From positions 1,302,001-1,366,000 of the forward strand of contig NZ_JAUTAN010000001.1 in NCBI RefSeq assembly GCF_030818655.1: DNA of 64,000 nt. The letters are read 5' to 3'. This stretch comes from Nocardioides zeae (GTDB lineage Bacteria; Actinomycetota; Actinomycetes; Propionibacteriales; Nocardioidaceae). Positions 55,172 to 64,000 of this stretch are shown in pieces. The notes beneath the pieces were generated by a model, which was not told the origin of the DNA, made no database searches, and saw only the letters and a list, made by a program, of their open reading frames with translations. The number at the start of each line of letters is the position of its first letter. Position 1 is the first letter of the stretch. The position numbers were made by a program, and so were the translations under genes.

Positions 55172-55885
55172 ATGCTGACCGTTGACTTCGACCGGTTGGG
55201 CCTGCGGCCCGGCGAGCGCGTGCTCGACATGGGCTGCGGTGCCGGCCGGCACGCCTTCGAGATGTACCGCCGCGGCGCCGACGTCGTGGCCTTCGACCAG
55301 GACGCCGACGAGCTCGCCGGGGTGCGGGACCTCTTCGGCGCGATGAAGGAGGCCGGCGAGGTGCCTGCGGGCGCCGAGGCGGACACCAAGGAGGGCGACG
55401 CCCTCGGGCTGCCGTTCGCCGACGGCGAGTTCGACCGTGTCGTCGCCGCCGAGGTCCTCGAGCACATCCCCGCCGACCTCCAGGCGATCGACGAGCTCGT
55501 GCGCGTGCTGCGTCCGGGCGGGACGCTGGCCGTCAGCGTGCCGCGGTGGCTCCCGGAGGCCATCTGCTGGCAGCTGTCGACGGAGTACCACGACACGCCC
55601 GGCGGCCACATCCGCATCTACACCGACAAGGAGCTCGTCACGAAGGTGACGAACGCCGGCCTCGAGCTCGTGGGCAAGGACTACGCGCACGGCCTGCACG
55701 CGCCGTACTGGTGGATCAAGTGCGCCGTCGGCGTGCGCAACGACGACCACCCGCTCGCGAGGGCGTACCACCGGCTCCTCGTCTGGGAGATCATGAAGCA
55801 GCCGCGTGCGCTGCGCCTGGCGGGCCGCGTGCTCGACCCGCTGATCGGCAAGAGCCTCGTCCTCTACTTCCGCAAGCCCGCATGA
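55172..55885 (+). CDS. Class I SAM-dependent methyltransferase
   Basis: A 237-aa methyltransferase. SAM motif I is VLDMGCGAGRHAFEMYRRG; motif II is in VVAFDQDADE; post-I and IV regions are DGEFDRVVAAEVLEHIPA and LVRVLRPGGTLAVSVPR. It belongs to the Methyltransf_11/UbiE-like group and the target is unknown. It lies 12 bp after the GT4 gene, and its stop overlaps the next start by 4 bp, so it may methylate the glycan or glycolipid made there. Confidence 0.9.
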   Translation: MLTVDFDRLGLRPGERVLDMGCGAGRHAFEMYRRGADVVAFDQDADELAGVRDLFGAMKEAGEVPAGAEADTKEGDALGLPFADGEFDRVVAAEVLEHIPADLQAIDELVRVLRPGGTLAVSVPRWLPEAICWQLSTEYHDTPGGHIRIYTDKELVTKVTNAGLELVGKDYAHGLHAPYWWIKCAVGVRNDDHPLARAYHRLLVWEIMKQPRALRLAGRVLDPLIGKSLVLYFRKPA

Positions 55886-57000
55886 GCGGCGCCGGGAGCG
55901 CCGCCGAGAGCGTGGGCCACGCCGTGCCCGCGGTCGCCGGCGTGCTGAGCGCCGAGGAGGTACGCCGCACGGCCGCCTCCATCGCCGCGATGCAGCACCC
56001 GGACGGTGCGATCCCGTGGACGACCGGCGACAAGACCGACGCCTGGAACCACGTCGAGGCGGCCATGGCGCTGCTCGTCGGCGGCGAGGTCGAGGCGGCC
56101 GAGCGCGCCTACGACTGGTGCCGGGCCCAGCAGCGGGCGGACGGCTCGTGGCCGGTCAAGGTCGTCGGCACGGAGGTCGCCGACGACAGCGGCGAGTCGA
56201 ACATGACGGCGTACGTCGCGGTGGGGGTCTGGCACCACTGGCTCGTCCGGCGCGACCGGGCGTTCGTGGAGGCCGCCTGGCCGATGGTGCGCGCCGCGCT
56301 CGACTTCGTCGTCGGGATGCAGCTGCCGTTCGGTGGTCTGGCGTGGGTGCAGGACTGGGTGGACGGCGCGCCCGCGGGCGTGCGGCAGGAGGCCCTGCTG
56401 ACGGGGTCGTCGAGCTGCTACCAGTCGCTGCGAGCGGGGCTGGCGCTGGCCGAGCTGGTCGACGACGCGCAGCCGACGTGGGAGCTCGCGGCCGGACGGC
56501 TGCGCCACGCCGTGCGCCACCACCCCGGCGACTTCCTGGACAAGTCGACGTTCTCGATGGACTGGTACTACCCCGTGCTCGGCGGCGCCGTCCGCGGCGA
56601 GGCCGCCCACCGGATGATCGAGGCCCGGTGGGACGACTTCGTCGTGCCCGGGCTGGGGATCCGCTGCGTCGACACCAACCCGTGGGTCACGGGTGCCGAG
56701 ACCTGCGAGCTGGTCATGGCGCTCGACGCCATCGGCGACCGCGAGCGCGCCCTGCGGCTGTTCGGCGACATGCAGCACCTGCGGGTGGACGACGGTGGGT
56801 ACACGACCGGCTGGGTGTGGCCCGACGAGGTGTTCTGGCCCAACGAGCGCACGACCTACACCGCGGCCGCGGTGCTGCTCGCCGCCGACCAGCTCAGCGG
56901 GACGACGCCGGGGGCCGACATCATGGTGGGCTCGACCTTCGGGCCGCACCCCGCCGAGGTGGCGGGCGACTGCGGCTGCACCGTCCCGGCCCCGACCTGA
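55882..57000 (+). CDS. Alpha/alpha-barrel (prenyltransferase/glycosidase-like) protein
   Basis: A 372-aa protein with alpha-helical repeats of the six-hairpin type (AAMQHPDGAIPWTTGDKTDAW, YDWCRAQQRADGSWPVKVVG, DDGGYTTGWVWPDEVFW). The repeated QxxDGSW-like motifs recall squalene-cyclase/prenyltransferase repeats, and the fold is shared with some glycosidases. Annotated relatives are usually called prenyltransferase without evidence. Its ATG overlaps the methyltransferase stop (ATGA), so it is probably in the same pathway. Function not assigned. Confidence 0.7.
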   Translation: MSGAGSAAESVGHAVPAVAGVLSAEEVRRTAASIAAMQHPDGAIPWTTGDKTDAWNHVEAAMALLVGGEVEAAERAYDWCRAQQRADGSWPVKVVGTEVADDSGESNMTAYVAVGVWHHWLVRRDRAFVEAAWPMVRAALDFVVGMQLPFGGLAWVQDWVDGAPAGVRQEALLTGSSSCYQSLRAGLALAELVDDAQPTWELAAGRLRHAVRHHPGDFLDKSTFSMDWYYPVLGGAVRGEAAHRMIEARWDDFVVPGLGIRCVDTNPWVTGAETCELVMALDAIGDRERALRLFGDMQHLRVDDGGYTTGWVWPDEVFWPNERTTYTAAAVLLAADQLSGTTPGADIMVGSTFGPHPAEVAGDCGCTVPAPT

Positions 57001-57021
57001 GCCGGGGGCCGCGGTCGCGGC

Positions 57022-57024
<3 letters not shown>
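56998..57024. terminator. Hairpin covering both convergent stop codons
   Basis: TGAGCCG (56998-57004) pairs with CGGCTCA (57018-57024). The TGA stop of the barrel protein and that of the converging methyltransferase are both in the stem. Confidence 0.4.
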
Positions 57025-58995
<1,971 letters not shown>

Positions 58996-59047
58996 TCACC
59001 GGAGGGTGCTGCCCGCCGGTCGCGGACCCGGGTGCCACGATGAGTGC

Positions 59048-59590
59048 GTGTCCGTCCCCCCGTCCGTCCCGCTGCCCGACGTGCCGATCCCGCGCCTGCG
59101 CGACGTGATGGGCACCTTCGCGACCGGTGTCGTCGTCGTGACGGCGCTGGACGAGGGGGAGCCCGTCGGCATGACGGTGCAGTCCTTCGCGAGCCTGTCG
59201 CTGCGACCGCCGCTCGTGGTGTTCGCCCCCGCACGCACGTCGCGCACGTGGCCCCGGGTCCGCCACGCGGGCTGGTTCTGCGTCAACGTGCTGGCGGAGG
59301 ACCAGGCTGACGTCGCCGCGGCGATGGCGTCGGGCGGGGACCGCTTCCGCGACCTCCGGTGGACCCCGGGCCTCGGTGGCGAGCCCCTGCTCGACGGGGC
59401 CCTGGCGCACGTGGAGGCGACGGTGCAGGCCGTCCACGACGGCGGCGACCACGACCTGGTGGTGGGCCGGGTGCGTCGCGTCGAGCGCGTCCGCGACGCC
59501 GCCCCGCTGCTCTACCACCGCAGCGCCTACGCGCGCCTCGTCGCCGAGGCCCCGACCGCCGAGCAGCCGCCGCGCCCCACCGTCGTGTAA
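59048..59590 (+). CDS. Flavin reductase family protein
   Basis: A 180-aa split-barrel FMN-binding protein, the small component that reduces flavin for two-component monooxygenases. LRDVMGTFATGVVVVTALDEG and VGMTVQSFASLSLRPPLVVFAPA are the flavin-binding core, and DHDLVVGRVRRVE is the C-terminal strand. No monooxygenase is nearby. Start GTG 59048 is chosen from the family N-terminus. The TAA stop is inside a family C repeat. Confidence 0.88.
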   Translation: MSVPPSVPLPDVPIPRLRDVMGTFATGVVVVTALDEGEPVGMTVQSFASLSLRPPLVVFAPARTSRTWPRVRHAGWFCVNVLAEDQADVAAAMASGGDRFRDLRWTPGLGGEPLLDGALAHVEATVQAVHDGGDHDLVVGRVRRVERVRDAAPLLYHRSAYARLVAEAPTAEQPPRPTVV

Positions 59591-59603
59591 CGCGGTGTCC
59601 GGG
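59585..59603. repeat. Intergenic repeat family C, second locus (single copy)
   Basis: GTGTAACGCGGTGTCCGGG is identical over 19 bp to 12497-12515 and, as there, contains the TAA stop of the upstream gene, which ends in Val-Val in both cases. There is no inverted partner. Confidence 0.8.
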
Positions 59604-59671
59604 CTACTTCACACGCGGTCGACCACCGCACAGGACGCACCAGCACCGCACCAGTGGGGGCGGAGCCGGTT

Positions 59672-59829
59672 CGCATGACGTCCGCACCGGGCGCGGGTCC
59701 CGCTGCGGACGTCATGCCTGTCGCTCGTCGGGGGCGCCGCGTCGCATGACGTCCGGGAGGTCAGCGTGCGGCCTCGCGCAGGACGTCATGCGCGGCGACC
59801 GCCGGGGCCCCCGGTTCGCATGACGTCCC
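59672..59829. repeat. Intergenic repeat family D
   Basis: Three direct copies of CGCATGACGTCC (59672, 59743, 59817) alternate with two inverted copies (GCGGACGTCATGC at 59705-59717, GGACGTCATGC at 59781-59791). The first pair, GCATGACGTCCGC (59673-59685) with 59705-59717, is a perfect 13-bp stem. They fill most of the 291-bp gap between convergent flavin reductase and symporter. No gene is seen in this gap. Confidence 0.85.
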
Positions 59830-59881
59830 GGGAGGGCGGGGGACGCCGCACGGAGTGGGACCCGTGGTGGTCCCGCCCCGA

Positions 59882-61267
59882 TCAGGCAGCCGCGCGCACC
59901 GGGGCGGCGACGTCGGAGGGGTCGTCGACGGTGACGTCGATCCGCGGGCCGTCGTACCGCTCCTGGTCGAGGATGCCCTCGCGCTTCGCGACGATCGTCG
60001 GCACGAGCGCCTGGCCGGCGACGTTCGTCGCCGTGCGCATCATGTCCAGGATCGGGTCGATGGCGAGCAGCAGCGCCACGCCCTCCAGCGGGAGCCCCAG
60101 CGTGGTCAGTGTCAGCGTCAGCATGACGACGGCGCCGGTGAGGCCCGCCGTGGCCGCCGAGCCGATGACGGACACGAAGGCGATGAGCAGGTAGTCCTGG
60201 ATCCCCAGGGGGATGCCGAAGATCTGGGCGACGGTGATCGCCGCGAGCGCCGGGTAGATCGCGGCGCAGCCGTCCATCTTGGTCGTGGCGCCGAACGGCA
60301 CCGCGAACGACGCGTACTCCTCCGGCACCCCCAGGTTGCGCGTGGTCACCCGCTGCGTCAGCGGCATGGTGCCGACCGACGAGCGCGACACGAACGCCAG
60401 CTGGATCGCCGGCCACGCACCCGAGAAGAACTTCGCGGGGGAGAGCCCGTGGAGCCGGGCGATGACCGGGTAGACGACGAACATCACGATCGCGCAGCCG
60501 ACGTAGACGTCGACGGTGAAGACGGCGAGCGGACCGAGCAGGTCCCAGCCGTACGACGCGACCGCGGCACCGATGAGACCGAGCGTGCCGAGCGGCGCGA
60601 GCTTGATGATCCACCAGAGGATCTGCTGCACCACGGCGAGGAACGACCGCATGATGCCGAGGAACGGCTCGGCCTTGTCACCGGCCTTGAGCGCCGCCGC
60701 GCCGATGGCGAGGGCGACGACCACGATCTGCAGCACGTTGAAGCTGATGCCGCTCTCCGAGGAGGAGATGCCGAGGAAGTTGGCCGGGACGAGGCCCGTC
60801 AGGAAGTCCACCCACGAGCCGGTGCCCCCGTCGTACGTCGCGCCCTGGGCGCTCACGTCGGCCGAGCGTCCGGGGTTCGTCAGCAGGCCGAGGCCCAGGC
60901 CGATGGCGACGGCGATGAGCGACGTGATCATGAACCACAGGAGCGTCTGCGCGGCCAGGCGGGCCGCGTTCGCCACCTGCCGCAGGTTGGCGATGCTCAC
61001 GACGATCGCGGCGAACACGAGCGGCGGCACCACGGCCTTGAGCAGCCCGACGAACACGTCGCCGATCGTCTGCAGCGTCGTCGTCAACCAGCTGACGTCG
61101 CCGAGGCGCGCCACGAGGCCGAGCGCGACGCCCAGCACGAGCGCCAGGACGATCTGCGCCCAGAACGGCACGCGCAGGAACGCCGGGCGGCGCCGACCGC
61201 CGGACGCGCGTCCGGCGTCGGGACCGGAGTCCGGGCCGGGGGAGGCTGCGGAGGGAGCGTGGGACAC
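59882..61267 (-). CDS. Dicarboxylate/amino-acid:cation symporter (DAACS)
   Basis: A 461-aa GltP/DctA-type Na+ or H+ symporter with eight predicted spans and two re-entrant hairpins. FVSRSSVGTMPLTQRV is hairpin 1 (Ser-rich) and FGATTKMDGCAAIYPALAAI contains the NMDGT-like cation motif as TKMDGC. DPILDMMRTATNVAGQAL is the substrate-site helix. Likely substrates are glutamate, aspartate or C4-dicarboxylates. The start is GTG 61267 with AAGGCGG upstream; GTG 61318 would extend the N-terminus by 17. Confidence 0.9.
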   Translation of the reverse strand: MSHAPSAASPGPDSGPDAGRASGGRRRPAFLRVPFWAQIVLALVLGVALGLVARLGDVSWLTTTLQTIGDVFVGLLKAVVPPLVFAAIVVSIANLRQVANAARLAAQTLLWFMITSLIAVAIGLGLGLLTNPGRSADVSAQGATYDGGTGSWVDFLTGLVPANFLGISSSESGISFNVLQIVVVALAIGAAALKAGDKAEPFLGIMRSFLAVVQQILWWIIKLAPLGTLGLIGAAVASYGWDLLGPLAVFTVDVYVGCAIVMFVVYPVIARLHGLSPAKFFSGAWPAIQLAFVSRSSVGTMPLTQRVTTRNLGVPEEYASFAVPFGATTKMDGCAAIYPALAAITVAQIFGIPLGIQDYLLIAFVSVIGSAATAGLTGAVVMLTLTLTTLGLPLEGVALLLAIDPILDMMRTATNVAGQALVPTIVAKREGILDQERYDGPRIDVTVDDPSDVAAPVRAAA

Positions 61268-61384
61268 GGAGGACCGCCTTTCCGAGAGCCCGCGGACCTC
61301 ACGGGCACGAAGGGTCACAACGGGCCCCCGCGCACCGCTATTCCGCGCAGGCCGCTCCCGCGCCGGCGGTCCGGGTGGCGTCGG

Positions 61385-62062
61385 TCACCAGCCCCGCTCG
61401 CGCCACGTGCCGAGGGAGGGGCGCTCGTCGCCGAGGGTCGAGTCGTCGCCGTGGCCCGGGTAGAAGGTGGTCGCGTCCGGCAGCGTCCCGAAGATCTTGG
61501 TCTCGACCTCGCCGAGGAGCTGCCGGAAGGCCGCGTCGTCGCCGAACGTGCCGCCGACGCCCCCGGGGAAGAGGGAGTCGCCGGTCCAGAGGTGCGGAGC
61601 GCCCGAGCCGTCGTCGTACACGAGCGCGACCGAGCCGGGGGTGTGCCCCGCGAGCGCGATGACGCCGAGGGTGACCTCGCCGAAGGAGACGGTGTCCCCG
61701 TGCTCGAGGCGCCGGTCGACGGCCACACCGGTCTGCTCGGTGATCGCGTCGGCGTCGGGCGCGCCGGCGTACGTCGTCGCTCCCGTCGCCTCCACCACGG
61801 CGGCCAGCGCGCGGTGGTGGTCCCAGTGCTGGTGGGTCGTCACCACGCCCGCGAGCCCCGCGTCCCCGACAAGGGGCACGACCCGCTCGGGCTCGGCGGC
61901 CGCGTCCACCAGGAGCTGCGCGCCGGTGGCGGTGCAGCGCAGCAGGTAGACGTTGTTGGACATCGTGTCGTCCACCGCCAGCTTCGTGATGGTGAGGCCC
62001 GGCAGCTCGCGCACCTGCGGCGGGCCACCCGGCGTGACACGGCCCGTGTAGTCATCGGTCAT
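61385..62062 (-). CDS. MBL-fold metallo-hydrolase
   Basis: A 225-aa metallo-beta-lactamase-fold protein. The motif is THQHWDHH (residues ~76-83); other ligands are AGHTPGS, WTGDSLFPGGVGG and YPGHGDDS. It resembles Rv1637c, which also sits next to and divergent from uvrA. The substrate is unknown; glyoxalase II-like thioesterase activity is possible. The ATG at 62062 follows a TACGAT box by 6 nt. Confidence 0.9.
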   Translation of the reverse strand: MTDDYTGRVTPGGPPQVRELPGLTITKLAVDDTMSNNVYLLRCTATGAQLLVDAAAEPERVVPLVGDAGLAGVVTTHQHWDHHRALAAVVEATGATTYAGAPDADAITEQTGVAVDRRLEHGDTVSFGEVTLGVIALAGHTPGSVALVYDDGSGAPHLWTGDSLFPGGVGGTFGDDAAFRQLLGEVETKIFGTLPDATTFYPGHGDDSTLGDERPSLGTWRERGW

Positions 62063-62068
62063 GGGCCG

Positions 62069-62074
62069 ATCGTA
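62069..62074 (-). promoter_or_regulatory. -10 box (TACGAT) of the MBL gene
   Basis: TACGAT on the minus strand ends 6 nt before the ATG at 62062; a probable leaderless promoter. Confidence 0.5.
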
Positions 62075-62137
62075 GGAGCGGTTGGGGCGGGGTGACATCG
62101 TGGTGCCGCGCGTCGGCTTGCGGTTCGACGCCCGATG

Positions 62138-62153
62138 TCGAAAACTTGTTCGA
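62138..62153. promoter_or_regulatory. LexA/SOS box of uvrA
   Basis: TCGAAAACTTGTTCGA matches the actinobacterial LexA consensus TCGAAC-N4-GTTCGA at 11 of 12 defined positions. It lies 53 bp before the uvrA start. Confidence 0.75.
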
Positions 62154-62206
62154 CGCGACGCGGCCCGCTCGGGGCCGCGGTCCCCTCCGACACGCGAAGG
62201 ACCACC

Positions 62207-64000
62207 GTGGCCGACCAGCTGATCATCCGAGGTGCCCGCGAGCACAACCTGAAGGACGTCTCGGTCGACCTGCCGCGCGACAGCCTCATCGTCTTCACCG
62301 GTCTGTCCGGGTCGGGCAAGTCGAGCCTCGCCTTCGACACCATCTTCGCGGAGGGCCAGCGTCGCTACGTCGAGTCGCTCTCGGCCTACGCCCGCCAGTT
62401 CCTGGGCCAGATGGACAAGCCCGACGTCGACTTCATCGAGGGCCTGTCGCCGGCGGTGTCGATCGACCAGAAGTCCACCTCGAAGAACCCGCGCTCGACC
62501 GTCGGCACCATCACGGAGGTCTACGACTACCTCCGCCTGCTCTACGCCCGGGCCGGCACGCCGCACTGCCCCGTCTGCGGCGAGACGATCGCCCGCCAGA
62601 CCCCCCAGCAGATCGTCGACCGCGTGCTCGGCCTCGAGGAGGGCCGCCGGTTCCAGGTGCTCGCTCCGGTCGTGCGCGGCCGCAAGGGGGAGTACCTCGA
62701 GCTCTACCGCTCCCTGCAGACCCAGGGCTTCTCCCGCGCCCGCACCAACGGGGAGACGCACGCCCTCGACGAGCCGCCGAAGCTCGACAAGCAGAAGAAG
62801 CACACGATCGAGGTCGTGGTGGACCGGCTCGCGGTGAAGCCGTCGTCCAAGCAGCGCCTCACCGACTCGGTGGAGACGGCCCTCGGCCTCGCCAACGGCC
62901 TCGTGGTGCTCGACTTCGTCGACCTCCCCGACGACGACCCCGGTCGCGAGATGCGCTTCTCCGAGAAGCTCGCGTGCCCCAACGACCACCCGCTCGAGGT
63001 CGACGAGCTCGAGCCCCGCTCGTTCTCCTTCAACGCCCCGTACGGCGCGTGCCCGGACTGCTCCGGCCTCGGCGTCCGCATGGAGGTCGACGCCGAGCTC
63101 GTCGTGCCCGACCCCACCGCGACCCTGGGCGAGGGCGCGCTGGCGCCCTGGACCGGCGCCCACGTGGCCGACTACTTCCTGCGGCTGCTCGCCGCCCTCG
63201 GCGACGAGATGGGCTTCGACCTCAACACGCCGTGGGACGAGCTCCCCGAGCGCGTCCGCAAGGTCGTGCTCGACGGCCACGCCAAGAAGGTGCACGTGCG
63301 GCACCGCAACCGCTACGGGCGGGAGCGGTCCTACCACGCCGACTTCGAGGGCGTCCGGGCCTACGTCGAGCGGCGCCACCGCGAGGCGGAGACGGACACG
63401 AGCCGCGACCGGTTCGAGGGCTTCATGCGCGAGGTGCCGTGCCCCACGTGCCGCGGCGCCCGTCTGCGCCCCGTCGTGCTGAGCGTGACCGTCGGCGGCC
63501 GCAACATCGCCGAGGTCTGCCGGATGCCGCTCAACGAGGCGTCGGCGTTCCTCGACGGGCTGCAGCTGAGCGAGCGCCAGCGCCAGATCGCGGCCAACGT
63601 GCTCAAGGAGATCCAGGAGCGGCTGCGCTTCCTGCTCGACGTGGGTCTCGACTACCTGACGCTCGACCGCTCCTCGGGCTCGCTGTCCGGCGGCGAGGCC
63701 CAGCGCATCCGGCTCGCCACGCAGATCGGTGCGGGCCTCGTCGGTGTGCTCTACGTGCTGGACGAGCCCTCGATCGGCCTCCACCAGCGCGACAACCAGC
63801 GCCTCATCGAGACGCTGCTGCGGCTCAAGAGCCTCGGCAACACCCTCATCGTCGTCGAGCACGACGAGGACACCATCCGGGTCGCGGACTGGGTCGTCGA
63901 CGTCGGTCCCGGCGCCGGCGAGCACGGCGGCCAGATCGTGCACTCCGGCAGCGTGCAGGGGCTCTACGAGCACCCGGACTCGATCACGGGGCAGTACCTG
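62207..64000 (+). CDS. uvrA: Excinuclease ABC subunit A (3' end missing)
   Basis: The first ~598 residues of UvrA, the damage sensor of nucleotide-excision repair and an ABC-type ATPase with two nucleotide sites. [21 protein letters not shown] is the first Walker A (62291-62353). Zinc cysteines are visible in [16 protein letters not shown] and CPTCRGA. The first-half signature [16 protein letters not shown] and Walker B region [17 protein letters not shown] are near the right end. The GTG at 62207 has AAGGA 6 nt upstream. The frame is open to the window edge; the second ATPase half is beyond it. A LexA box upstream indicates SOS control. Confidence 0.97.
   Translation, partial: MADQLIIRGAREHNLKDVSVDLPRDSLIVFTGLSGSGKSSLAFDTIFAEGQRRYVESLSAYARQFLGQMDKPDVDFIEGLSPAVSIDQKSTSKNPRSTVGTITEVYDYLRLLYARAGTPHCPVCGETIARQTPQQIVDRVLGLEEGRRFQVLAPVVRGRKGEYLELYRSLQTQGFSRARTNGETHALDEPPKLDKQKKHTIEVVVDRLAVKPSSKQRLTDSVETALGLANGLVVLDFVDLPDDDPGREMRFSEKLACPNDHPLEVDELEPRSFSFNAPYGACPDCSGLGVRMEVDAELVVPDPTATLGEGALAPWTGAHVADYFLRLLAALGDEMGFDLNTPWDELPERVRKVVLDGHAKKVHVRHRNRYGRERSYHADFEGVRAYVERRHREAETDTSRDRFEGFMREVPCPTCRGARLRPVVLSVTVGGRNIAEVCRMPLNEASAFLDGLQLSERQRQIAANVLKEIQERLRFLLDVGLDYLTLDRSSGSLSGGEAQRIRLATQIGAGLVGVLYVLDEPSIGLHQRDNQRLIETLLRLKSLGNTLIVVEHDEDTIRVADWVVDVGPGAGEHGGQIVHSGSVQGLYEHPDSITGQYL

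Noticed and set aside
59591..59881. A gene in the gap between flavin reductase and symporter
   Set aside because: The gap is mostly repeat family D copies with no ribosome site or coding pattern; open frames here are extensions of shadows of the symporter.

Overview
The window is chromosomal DNA from a high-GC actinobacterium. The gene set and gene neighbourhoods resemble Mycobacterium, but the sequence looks more like a Nocardioidaceae-type organism (Nocardioides, Marmoricola or Aeromicrobium; this assignment is inference). GTG starts, 4-bp ATGA/GTGA stop-start overlaps and leaderless promoters (a TANNNT box 6-8 nt before the start codon) are common. Both ends cut genes: rel at the left and uvrA at the right. 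No tRNA, rRNA, CRISPR array, insertion sequence, prophage or integrase is visible.

Layout. (1) 1-7.6 kb: rel, a frameshifted DUF349 gene, a glyoxalase II-like hydrolase, hisS and aspS. (2) 7.6-12.5 kb: two TrkA/Ktr-type potassium regulators divergent from an APC permease and a frameshifted TRAM-domain RNA methyltransferase, the same set as mycobacterial Rv2689c-Rv2692. (3) 12.5-15.6 kb: aconitase, preceded by palindromic candidate operators. (4) 15.6-19.2 kb: a coupled five-gene operon made of two tandem copies of a small-protein/large-helical-protein pair of unknown function plus a DUF418-like membrane protein. (5) 19.2-31.8 kb: thiamine-binding protein, SMP-30-like protein, dxs, amino-acid permease, PAC2 protein, TesB, then a MaoC/FabG4/FadA2 fatty-acid module (as in Rv0241c-Rv0243), a TetR regulator with a clear operator, and an HhH-GPD DNA glycosylase. 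(6) 31.9-41 kb: a complete mce lipid-import operon (two YrbE permeases and six Mce proteins) headed by a protein with two SCP2-like domains. (7) 41-46.3 kb: cardiolipin-synthase-like protein, a receiver-only response regulator, uvrB and an MFS transporter. (8) 46.3-53.8 kb: a tight five-gene operon joining a GAF-PP2C (SpoIIE-type) phosphatase, a cellulose-synthase-like GT2, a STAS antagonist, an RsbW-type kinase and a GH26-OpgC fusion, divergent from an OmpR-type response regulator. (9) 53.9-59.6 kb: GT4, two methyltransferases, an alpha/alpha-barrel protein, an esterase and a flavin reductase. (10) 59.9-64 kb: DAACS symporter, metallo-beta-lactamase-fold protein and uvrA with a LexA box.

The genes suggest DNA repair (uvrA, uvrB, glycosylase), lipid import and beta-oxidation (mce, SCP2, FadA2, FabG4, MaoC, TesB), and production of a surface glycan whose synthesis may be switched by a co-transcribed partner-switching module.

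The most unusual features are that polysaccharide/partner-switch operon, the duplicated small/large gene pairs, and four families of intergenic repeats (called A-D here). In several of these, direct copies of a 12-31 bp unit are followed by an inverted copy, and they sit mostly between convergent genes. Two conserved genes carry single-base frameshifts in G/C-rich runs, which may be sequencing errors.
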